From Verrucomicrobiaceae bacterium (lineage in GTDB: Bacteria > Verrucomicrobiota > Verrucomicrobiae > Verrucomicrobiales > Akkermansiaceae): a DNA stretch of 12,026 nt. The notes under the pieces were generated by a model. It was given only the letters and a program-made list of their open reading frames with translations, made no database searches and was not told the DNA's origin. Made by a program: the position numbers and the translations under genes. Shown one piece after another: positions 1 to 6,144 of this stretch. The number at the start of each line of letters is the position of its first letter. Position 1 is the first letter of the stretch. The DNA is taken from NCBI GenBank assembly GCA_003820635.1, contig RPOS01000095.1, positions 1 to 12,026 of the forward strand, in the 5' to 3' direction.

Positions 1-2
1 CG

Positions 3-416
3 AAACTCGCCGGATTCCGGGATTCATGGGGCTCGCCCATCCGCTATCAAATCCTCAACTCCTCCCGCGTCCGCCTCATTAGCGATGGTCCGGACCGCAA
101 AGCCGGCACCCGCTGGGACATGGGACTGATCCTTGATCTGCCGCCGCCGGCCAGTGCTGCGCAACCTTCTTGGACAGACCGGTTCCACCCGGCCGAACCG
201 TGGCTTGAACGCCGCAAGCGCGAGCTCGGCATCCCCACGGAAGCCGCCGCACAAACCGGCGGCTCCACCATCACCCGCAGCGCCTTCTGCGGCGGCCAGA
301 CCCGGCTGGAGGGCGCGGCCTACTTCCGCTTCTTCACCTGGCTCATGCTCGGCACCGCCATCGCCTTCATCCCCTACGCCCTGCTCTACCGACCCAAGAC
401 CTGGCTGCAGGAGTGA
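3..416 (+). CDS. C-terminal part of a membrane protein, probable POT/MFS transporter with a GspG-like loop (partial)
   Basis: The frame is open from base 3 to a TGA at 414-416, giving 137 residues. The start lies outside the window. The visible part begins with a segment containing DSWGSPIRYQ and then ISDGPDRKAGTRWDMG. This resembles the C-terminal loop of type II secretion pseudopilins (GspG: D-x-WG-x-P-x-x-Y followed by S-x-GxD-x-x-x-GT-x-x-D). A polar stretch follows, then one hydrophobic segment (about residues 108-128, AAYFRFFTWLMLGTAIAFIP) and a short tail ending RPKTWLQE. The ending resembles the last membrane helix and tail of POT-family peptide transporters. The transporter call is an inference from that short ending, and the upstream helices cannot be seen. 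An alternative is a pseudopilin-like domain in an unrelated membrane protein. An internal ATG at 120 would remove the GspG-like part and is unlikely to be the start. Confidence 0.55.
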   Translation, partial: KLAGFRDSWGSPIRYQILNSSRVRLISDGPDRKAGTRWDMGLILDLPPPASAAQPSWTDRFHPAEPWLERRKRELGIPTEAAAQTGGSTITRSAFCGGQTRLEGAAYFRFFTWLMLGTAIAFIPYALLYRPKTWLQE

Positions 417-454
417 TATGGCATCCATTATCCCGGAGGGTTTACGGACAGTAG

Positions 455-491
455 CCCGGGGTCGAGGCGCGATAGCGCCGACCACCCCGGG
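455..491. repeat. 37-nt compound palindrome in the intergenic region
   Basis: Outer arms CCCGGGGT (455-462) and ACCCCGGG (484-491) are perfect reverse complements. Inside them GGCGC (466-470) and GCGCC (475-479) pair around a GATA loop. An alternative inner pairing, GGTCG with CGACC, also exists. The element lies between two plus-strand genes. Similar palindromic spacers are scattered through some Verrucomicrobiota and Planctomycetota genomes, so this may be one copy of a REP-like family. It could also end transcription from the upstream gene, but no T-run follows it. Confidence 0.6.
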
Positions 492-550
492 TCTGCGAGG
501 CTCATTGATTCGCACCCTGAAGCTTTCCTGGCCATGCTCCACCGGCGCAA

Positions 551-572
551 GCCAATGGCGCATCTCATTGGC
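551..572. repeat. Short hairpin, 7-bp stem
   Basis: GCCAATG (551-557) and CATTGGC (566-572) are perfect reverse complements separated by 8 nt. It is the second of three inverted repeats between the transporter tail and the sugar kinase. Function is unknown. It may belong to the same repeat unit as the palindrome at 455-491. Confidence 0.4.
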
Positions 573-638
573 ATCGACGTTCACAGAGCGCTACAAACGA
601 TTCATTCGCGAACTGGCCCTGAGTGCGGAACTTTCATG

Positions 639-662
639 ACTGGCCCTTGACCGTTGGCCAGT
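639..662. repeat. Short hairpin just upstream of the sugar kinase
   Basis: ACTGGCC (639-645) and GGCCAGT (656-662) are perfect reverse complements separated by a 10-nt loop. The hairpin ends 33 nt before the chosen ATG of the kinase. It could act in the leader or simply be the edge of an interspersed repeat. It also overlaps a TTG at 654 that would be an alternative kinase start, which makes that start less likely. Confidence 0.4.
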
Positions 663-695
663 GAGCGCACAGGCTTTTCCCACCTGATTCACCCC

Positions 696-1808
696 ATGAG
701 CTTCAAAACCCACACACTCGCCGCGCTGCGTGCCGCGCGTGCCCGCACGGCTGAAAAATCCGCCCTCGTGGGTCTGGATGGATTCGTCGATACCATCGTC
801 ACGCCGGTCGCGCAGCGGACGGGCCAAGGTGAGGCCTTCACGCCGATCCGGACGATCCCGGAATTCGCCCAGCGCATCGCCGGGGCCGCGGGAAAAAGCA
901 CCAACATCGAGTTCTATCCGTTGATGGACAAGCTGGGCGGCAACGGCCCGATCATGGCCAACGCCCTGCTCGCGGCGGGCACGCGCGTGACCTACATCGG
1001 AGCGCTCGGCCGGCCGTCGGTGCATCCGGTGTTTCAGGATTTCGCGAGCCGCGCGGAAGTGGTTTCACTTTGCGATCCGGCCAGCACCACGGCGGTGGAG
1101 TTCGGCGACGGAAAACTGATGCTCGGCCAGCTCCGGAGCCTGGACACCGTCACCATGGAAACCATCGACGCCGTGATGGGCGCGGAGAAGTTCCGTGCCG
1201 CGCTGGCCGCCGCGGATCTCGTCTCGCTGGTGAACTGGACGATGATCCCCAACATGACCAGCATCCTGCGCGCGCTCGTCGAGGAGGTGTTGCCCGCCCT
1301 GCCGCCACGCGAGGGCCGGATCTTCTTCTTCGATCTGGCGGATCCGGAGAAACGCTCGCGCGAGGATTTGATCGGGGTTTTGGAAATCATCGCCCGCTTT
1401 GGCGCCTTTGGCTCCGTCACGCTCGGGCTGAACCTCAAGGAGGCCCAGCGGGTGCATGCCGAGCTCGGGTTTTCCTCCCGCGGCGTTTCGGAAGATGACC
1501 TGCGCGCGCTCGCCGCGGACATCCGGCTCAATCTCGGCCTCGCCACCGCCGTCGTCCATCCGCGGGAATCCGCCGCCTGCGCCACGGCGGAGGGAAGCTG
1601 CTGGGTGCCCGGCCCCTACACCGACAAGCCGCTCATCACCACCGGCGCGGGAGACCACTTCAACGCAGGTTTCGCCCAAGGCCAGTTGCTAGGACTTGAT
1701 GTGGAATCCTGCCTCACCCTCGGCGTCTGCACCAGCGGCCACTACGTGCGCAGCGGCCAGAGCCCAAGCCTGGATGATCTGGAGAAATTCCTCGGCAGCT
1801 GGAGTTGA
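696..1808 (+). CDS. PfkB-family carbohydrate kinase
   Basis: This 370-residue cytoplasmic enzyme belongs to the ribokinase/PfkB superfamily, which transfers phosphate from ATP to a sugar or nucleoside hydroxyl. The early GLDGFVDTI segment (residues 26-34) is the usual first strand with a substrate-contacting Asp. GGNGPIMANALLAAG (81-95) is the superfamily glycine motif. TTGAGDHFNAGF (315-326) is the C-terminal signature containing the GAGD anion hole and the catalytic base Asp320. Length is normal to slightly long for the family. ATG 696 was chosen because it begins just before the first conserved strand. An upstream TTG at 654 would add 14 residues of no evident function. No Shine-Dalgarno motif is visible. 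The substrate cannot be read from sequence. The neighbours do not help: the upstream gene is separated by a repeat-rich gap and the downstream operon is convergent, with stops 23 nt apart. Confidence 0.85.
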   Translation: MSFKTHTLAALRAARARTAEKSALVGLDGFVDTIVTPVAQRTGQGEAFTPIRTIPEFAQRIAGAAGKSTNIEFYPLMDKLGGNGPIMANALLAAGTRVTYIGALGRPSVHPVFQDFASRAEVVSLCDPASTTAVEFGDGKLMLGQLRSLDTVTMETIDAVMGAEKFRAALAAADLVSLVNWTMIPNMTSILRALVEEVLPALPPREGRIFFFDLADPEKRSREDLIGVLEIIARFGAFGSVTLGLNLKEAQRVHAELGFSSRGVSEDDLRALAADIRLNLGLATAVVHPRESAACATAEGSCWVPGPYTDKPLITTGAGDHFNAGFAQGQLLGLDVESCLTLGVCTSGHYVRSGQSPSLDDLEKFLGSWS

Positions 1809-1831
1809 GGATGCCCGTGGGTGCGCCCTGC

Positions 1832-2467
1832 TCACTTCACCGGGATGGCCTTGAAGTCCTCCGGCAGCTTGGCGATCAGGTAGGCGGTGACCTCGGCGAT
1901 TTGCTTGGGGCTGAGGGTTTGGCCCCAGACTTGCATTTTCGCGCCGTTGTGGCCGGTGCTATCCGGCGGCGAGCCTTCGTTGATGAGCTTGAAGATGTCC
2001 ATCGGCTTGCCGCCGAATTTCCATTGGCCGTCGTTGAGCGGGAGGCCGGGCAGCGGCACCTTCACCGCGCCGGCCTGCATGGTGGCGCTGAAGTCCGCTG
2101 CGTGGCAGGCGGTGCAGTTGGTGAGATAGATGGCCTCACCTGAGGAGACGACCTCGGGCTTGGTGGCCCACTCGTGGACGAGGGTGGAGTCATCCAGCGA
2201 GGCGAGGGTTTTCTCCAGCTCCGCGGCCTTGGCTTTTTGCACGGAAACGATGCCTTCCGTCACCCGGTCCTGCGGGGTTTTGATGGCGGCGGCATGGTAG
2301 TAAAGCGCCCAGTGGATGACGAACCAGACGACGGCACCGTAAAAGGTGAAGAGCCACCAGTTGGGTAGTTTCTGGTCGTATTCCTGGATGCCGTCGTATT
2401 CGTGCTCCCGGAGGATGATCTCGCCTTTTTCTTTGGCGAAGTGGCCGCGTTTCGGTTCTTGGCTCAT
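1832..2467 (-). CDS. ccoP: cbb3-type cytochrome c oxidase subunit III (CcoP), one-haem form
   Basis: This is the membrane-anchored cytochrome c subunit that passes electrons toward the catalytic core of the cbb3 oxidase. The N-terminus carries the CcoP/FixP signature EHEYDGIQEYDQKLPNWW (residues 21-38), then one membrane helix (about 38-57) and a helical linker. A single cytochrome c domain follows, with CTACH (Cys118, Cys121, His122) and probable axial Met178 in GAKMQVWG. Canonical CcoP is about 300 residues with two CxxCH haem sites. This protein has 211 residues and only one site, so one haem domain is missing. The sequence runs through normally to its stop, so this is not an obvious frameshift. 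The start overlaps the ccoQ stop by four bases (ATGA, 2464-2467), which fits translational coupling. It is the last gene of the operon and faces the PfkB kinase. Confidence 0.9.
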   Translation of the reverse strand: MSQEPKRGHFAKEKGEIILREHEYDGIQEYDQKLPNWWLFTFYGAVVWFVIHWALYYHAAAIKTPQDRVTEGIVSVQKAKAAELEKTLASLDDSTLVHEWATKPEVVSSGEAIYLTNCTACHAADFSATMQAGAVKVPLPGLPLNDGQWKFGGKPMDIFKLINEGSPPDSTGHNGAKMQVWGQTLSPKQIAEVTAYLIAKLPEDFKAIPVK

Positions 2468-2649
2468 GAGGATTGGGGATTGGAATGATCGGAATGGTCT
2501 TCAAGTGGCAGGGAGGCGAGGCGTGCGCGCTCGGCCTTGCCAAGGCGCATGGCGCGGATGGTCACGAACACGAACACCGTGAAGAAGATGAAGAACGAGA
2601 TGAAGGGGACGAACTGCGCCCAGTCTTCGACGAAAACACGTTTGAACAT
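2464..2649 (-). CDS. ccoQ: CcoQ/FixQ-like small subunit of cbb3 oxidase
   Basis: A 61-residue protein with one hydrophobic helix (about residues 12-31, rich in Phe and Val) followed by a basic, charged tail containing RAMRLGKAERARL. The size, topology and position between ccoNO and ccoP match CcoQ, the small single-pass subunit that stabilises the oxidase complex. The assignment rests mainly on position and topology, since CcoQ is poorly conserved. The start lies 11 nt after the ccoNO stop, and its stop overlaps the ccoP start (ATGA). No Shine-Dalgarno motif is visible. Confidence 0.75.
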   Translation of the reverse strand: MFKRVFVEDWAQFVPFISFFIFFTVFVFVTIRAMRLGKAERARLASLPLEDHSDHSNPQSS

Positions 2650-2660
2650 GGCGCGGGATG

Positions 2661-5165
2661 TTAGAGATTGGTGGTTCCGGCGGGCCGCGTGTCGCCGGCC
2701 GCCCGGCGGTGTGAATCCGGATCCAGCGCGGAGGGCAGGGTCTTGCCGTCCTTGCCCACCTCGCGGTAGGCGCCGAGTTTCTGCATGTAGGCGATGAGCG
2801 CGACGACCTGCTTGTCTTTGAGTTCGTTGCGCAGCGCGTCACCCTGGAGGTCCGGCTTGGAGGGCAGATAGACTTTGGCATCGACGAGCGACTGGGCGAT
2901 TTCCTGGGCCTGGGTCTCGACGGCGTCGCGGATCTCGTGCTGGTTCATGGCGGGCCATGGGATGCCGAGCTTGGCCTGGACGGCGATCTTGCCGGGCAGC
3001 GCCTTCACGTCGGTATCCTTCTCGAAAAGCCACGGGTAGGAAGGCATGTTGGAGCCGGGCGAGGTCTGGCGCGGGTTGAGGAAGTGGTTGAAGTGCCAGT
3101 CGTTGCCGCGCTTGCCGACACGCATGAACTTGGCTCCGGTGGCGAGCGGTCCGCCCTCGCGGGCGATGTCCGGGCCGGTGCGCTTGGAACCCCACTGGTA
3201 GGGGTGGTCGAAGAGCGACTCGCCGAGGTGCGAGTAATCGTCCGCAATGCCGGCGCGGCCGTAGCGCATGACTTCCGGCACCAGCGTGCGGATCATCTGC
3301 GAGTGGCAGTTGTAACAACCCTCGGAAACATAGATGTCGCGGCCGGCGAGTTCGAGCGGGGTGTAGAGTTCCTGCAAGCGGCCCTCGATGTTCTTCTCGC
3401 GGTTGACGATGAGCGAGGGGATGATCTGGACGGCACCGCCGATGGCCACGGCGACGAAAACAAGGACGGTGAATGGCAGGTAGTTCTCGATGAGGCGCTC
3501 GTGCCAGTTGGTCCATTTTTCCTTGTCGGCCTTGAAGGCGGTGTAGGCCTTGATGCCGAGCAGGATGGAAACCAGCAACGCGGCCTTGTCGGCATGCGGC
3601 GGCAGGAAGAACCAGAGGATGACGAAGGCCATCGCCACGAAAATGTGGGCGAGTGGGTCGTTGAGGAGGGACTCGCCCCAAGACATGCCGTCCTTTTGTT
3701 TTTTCTCCAGTAGGGTGACCTGCACGGTTTCGTCATGGGTCTGGCCGGAGCGGGCGGTTTTCCAGATATTGAAGGCGCAGAGGATGAAGCCGATCAGATA
3801 GAGCGTGCCGCCGATGGAACGCAGGATGTAGAAGATCTGGATGCTTTCGAGGGTTTCAAGGAACTCATACTTGAGCGTGGTGCCGCCGGGGGCGACCTCG
3901 CCGAGCATGAGGCCTTGCATGATGCCGGCGCACCAGAGGGCGACGACGTAGAGCAGGATGCCAGTGAGGGCGATCCAGAAGTGCATGTTGGCCAGCGCCT
4001 TGGACCAGAGCTGGGTTTTCCACAGGCGCGGGGCCATCCAGTAGAACATGCCGGCGGCCATCAGGCCGTTCCAGCCGAGCGCGCCCGAATGAACGTGGCC
4101 GACGGTCCAGTCGGTGTAGTGGGAAAGGGCGTTGACCTTGGTGATGGCGAGCAGCGGCCCCTCGAAGGTGGCCATGCCGTAGAAGGTGACGCCGGCGGCG
4201 AAGAACTTGATGACCGGATCGGTGCGGAGCGTGTCCCAGGCGCCACGCAGGGTGAGCAGGCCGTTGAGCATGCCGCCCCATGAGGGGGCCCAGAGCATGA
4301 GCGAGAAGAACATGCCGAGGTATTGCAGCCACTGTGGCAGCGCGGTGTTGAGCAAGTGGTGGGGGCCCGCCCAGATGTAGATGAAGACCAGCGACCAGAA
4401 GTGGATGATCGAGAGTCGATAGGAATAAACCGGGCGGTTCGCCGCCTTCGGCAGGAAGTAATACATGATGCCGAGAATCGGCGTGGTGAGAAAGAAGGCG
4501 ACGGCATTGTGGCCATACCACCACTGGACGAGGCCGTCCTGAAGGCCGCCGAAGATCGGATAGGAGTGGGTGAACGAGGTGGGCAGCGAAAGGTGGTTGA
4601 CGATGTAAAGCATCGCGACCGTGACGATGGTGGCGATGTAGAACCAGAGCGCGACGTAGAGGCTGGGCTCGTTGCGTTTCGCCAGCGTCCAGAAGAAGTT
4701 GATGGCGAAGACGACCCAGATGAGGACGACGGCGATGTTGATCGGCCAGATGAGTTCGGCATATTCCTTGCCGCGGGTGAAACCGGCGGGCAGGGTGATG
4801 GCGGCGGCCACAATGATGAGCTGCCAGCCCCAGAAGTGGATGTTTGAGAGCAGGTCCGAAGCGGTGCGGGCCTTGCACAGGCGCTGGGTGGAGTAATAAA
4901 TGCCGGCGAACATCATGTTGCCGACGAAGGCGAAAATGACCGCATTGGTGTGCAGCGGGCGGAGGCGGCCGAAGGTGAGGAAGGAAATTCCATCCGCCTT
5001 GATGGCGCCGAAGGTGAGGGCTTCGAGAAATTTGCCGTTCATCTGCCACCATGAGAGCTGGGTGGCGATGACCACGCCCACGAGCATCCCGATGATGCCC
5101 CAGAAGATGGAGGCGATCATGAAACGGCGGACTGACTTGTCGTCGTAGGTGATGGAGGAGGTCAT
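2661..5165 (-). CDS. ccoNO: Fused cbb3-type cytochrome c oxidase subunits I and II (CcoN-CcoO)
   Basis: This 834-residue protein combines the haem-copper catalytic subunit with the mono-haem cytochrome c subunit in one chain. In the CcoN part (about 1-470) all metal ligands are visible: His72 (RPLHTN) and His359 for low-spin haem b, His219 (WWYGHN), His269 and His270 (AGPHH) for CuB, Tyr263 as the cross-linked tyrosine, and His357 in GHVHSGALGWNG for high-spin haem b3. Each is offset by +12 from the Pseudomonas stutzeri numbering as I recall it. A linker with two extra hydrophobic segments (about 503-521 and 527-545) follows. The CcoO part has a membrane anchor (about 564-587), haem site CYNCH (617-621) and probable axial Met707 in SPGSNMPSYPW. 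Such CcoNO fusions are known in several phyla. The ATG overlaps the ccoS-like stop (ATGA, 5162-5165). Confidence 0.95.
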   Translation of the reverse strand: MTSSITYDDKSVRRFMIASIFWGIIGMLVGVVIATQLSWWQMNGKFLEALTFGAIKADGISFLTFGRLRPLHTNAVIFAFVGNMMFAGIYYSTQRLCKARTASDLLSNIHFWGWQLIIVAAAITLPAGFTRGKEYAELIWPINIAVVLIWVVFAINFFWTLAKRNEPSLYVALWFYIATIVTVAMLYIVNHLSLPTSFTHSYPIFGGLQDGLVQWWYGHNAVAFFLTTPILGIMYYFLPKAANRPVYSYRLSIIHFWSLVFIYIWAGPHHLLNTALPQWLQYLGMFFSLMLWAPSWGGMLNGLLTLRGAWDTLRTDPVIKFFAAGVTFYGMATFEGPLLAITKVNALSHYTDWTVGHVHSGALGWNGLMAAGMFYWMAPRLWKTQLWSKALANMHFWIALTGILLYVVALWCAGIMQGLMLGEVAPGGTTLKYEFLETLESIQIFYILRSIGGTLYLIGFILCAFNIWKTARSGQTHDETVQVTLLEKKQKDGMSWGESLLNDPLAHIFVAMAFVILWFFLPPHADKAALLVSILLGIKAYTAFKADKEKWTNWHERLIENYLPFTVLVFVAVAIGGAVQIIPSLIVNREKNIEGRLQELYTPLELAGRDIYVSEGCYNCHSQMIRTLVPEVMRYGRAGIADDYSHLGESLFDHPYQWGSKRTGPDIAREGGPLATGAKFMRVGKRGNDWHFNHFLNPRQTSPGSNMPSYPWLFEKDTDVKALPGKIAVQAKLGIPWPAMNQHEIRDAVETQAQEIAQSLVDAKVYLPSKPDLQGDALRNELKDKQVVALIAYMQKLGAYREVGKDGKTLPSALDPDSHRRAAGDTRPAGTTNL

Positions 5166-5347
5166 GGATGGTGGGGTTGGAAAGAGGTTTCGGCCGGGGT
5201 GGCAGGTGGAGTTTCAGTATCAAGAGGCAGCAGCGAGTCCCGCTCCGGGCTGGTGCGCCGGGCGCGCCGGATCTCCACCGCGAAGCAGGCGATGAAAATG
5301 CCGGCGAGGCAGGAGGAAACCAGAACAGTGAGAGCTAGGACGTTCAT
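5162..5347 (-). CDS. ccoS: CcoS-like cbb3 oxidase assembly protein
   Basis: A 61-residue protein starting MNVLALTVLVSSCLAGIF, with one membrane helix near the N-terminus, then a basic stretch (EIRRARRTSPERDSLLPLD) and a Pro/Thr-rich tail. CcoS is a short single-pass protein needed for cofactor insertion into cbb3 oxidase. Its family typically has an N-terminal helix and a downstream acidic/LPLD-type segment, which is seen here. ATG 5347 was chosen because the longer in-frame reading (from 5395) adds a Pro-rich stretch ahead of the natural MNVL start. The start overlaps the upstream reading frame and the stop overlaps ccoNO, both as ATGA. CcoS usually sits with ccoGHI after ccoP. Here it precedes ccoNO. 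Confidence 0.7.
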   Translation of the reverse strand: MNVLALTVLVSSCLAGIFIACFAVEIRRARRTSPERDSLLPLDTETPPATPAETSFQPHHP

Positions 5348-5967
5348 GGCAAGGGTCGCGGAGAAAAGCAGGGGGGGCGGCGGCCATCTGAGCACATCCT
5401 CTCATTTGCCGCGCGTATTTTATCGGATGTCCTGAATGGCGCCGTTGCGGCGGCTTTCACAGTGGAGCCATTCCAGGAAAACATCCCAATGACGTGGGCG
5501 ATGCAGTTTTGATCCATGAGCTCGGGGTTGAGGATGAGATGGCAGGCGTCGGAAACCTCCCCGGCGGTGCCGACACCGGCGTGGAAGGTGTTGGCCAGAT
5601 CAAGGGCTTCCTCAGGCTCCCCCGGTGCGCGGAAAACCACGTGGCCGCGCTGGCCGAGGGCGGCGAGGGTTTTGAGAAGCTCAGGGGCGGGATCAGCCGG
5701 TTGGTTGGGCGGCACATCGCTCATTCCCAGCAGGCGGCGGTGGCTCGGATCGCGCGCGACTTTTTGCACCAACTCGGGTGTGGCAGGCAGCCAGCGGCCC
5801 TCGCCATCGTCGTCGTATTCGTTGAGGTAATCGGTGATTTCCTGAATCAGCAGTTCGCAGGGCCGCGAAGCGGGAATGTGCAGGACGATGGCACATGCTG
5901 AAGTGCTGCTGGTGGCATCGGCGAGCAGCCATTGGTGGAAAACGGACATCGAGATGGAGGCGGTCAT
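5344..5967 (-). CDS. Unknown protein heading the cbb3 oxidase operon, possible frameshift near its 3' end
   Basis: I do not recognise this family. As written it has 207 residues, no signal peptide, no clear membrane helix and no metal-binding motif. Visible features are a small hydrophobic strand (CAIVLHIP), an acidic patch (NEYDDDGEG) and the segment GHVVFRAPGEPEEALDLANT. The composition suggests a soluble cytoplasmic protein. It is the first gene of the oxidase transcript. In this frame its stop overlaps the ccoS start (ATGA, 5344-5347). The last 50 residues or so read poorly (Pro/Arg-rich, SDGRRPPCFSPRPLP). Shifting frame by one base at the CCC at 5485-5487 instead continues IAHVIG into DVFLEWLHCESRRNG and ends at a TAA at 5420. 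The true end may therefore be 5420. An alternative start is the ATG at 5949. It is probably an oxidase-linked gene of this lineage, but no function can be stated. Confidence 0.6.
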   Translation of the reverse strand: MTASISMSVFHQWLLADATSSTSACAIVLHIPASRPCELLIQEITDYLNEYDDDGEGRWLPATPELVQKVARDPSHRRLLGMSDVPPNQPADPAPELLKTLAALGQRGHVVFRAPGEPEEALDLANTFHAGVGTAGEVSDACHLILNPELMDQNCIAHVIGMFSWNGSTVKAAATAPFRTSDKIRAANERMCSDGRRPPCFSPRPLP

Positions 5968-6144
5968 GCAGGCGGAGAAATTTCAGTCTCAACGTGCCCG
6001 GAGGCGCCCCATGGTGCTCCGCATCCCGTCTTGAAGGATGCGCGGATTTTCCGGCCACGGAGCCCGGATGCGGGCGCGCCTTCCCGGCTTGCATGTGCTG
6101 TGGGTGCCTGACATTCTTGCCGAGCCTTGCAGCGGCGGCTTCTG
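5968..6144. other. Divergent intergenic region between the oxidase operon and the membrane-protein pair
   Basis: These 177 bases must hold the promoters of both divergent units. I see no convincing sigma70 -35/-10 pair and no FNR-type TTGAT-N4-ATCAA site, so oxygen control is not evident here. Two small inverted repeats are present: GCATCC/GGATGC (6021-6026 and 6036-6041) and GCCCG/CGGGC (6062-6066 and 6071-6075). Confidence 0.4.

Noticed and set aside
24..584. A minus-strand frame across the transporter tail and the intergenic palindrome
   Set aside because: It reads through the repeat region and antisense to a membrane-protein end. Its Arg/Pro/Gly-rich product looks like translated repeat sequence.
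3865..5223. A 452-codon minus-strand frame overlapping ccoNO
   Set aside because: It is rich in His, Arg and Pro, a shift of the strongly conserved ccoNO frame in which all metal ligands are present.
5968..6144. An FNR/ANR-type operator controlling the cbb3 operon
   Set aside because: No TTGAT-N4-ATCAA-like palindrome was found in the divergent region or just upstream of ccoS.
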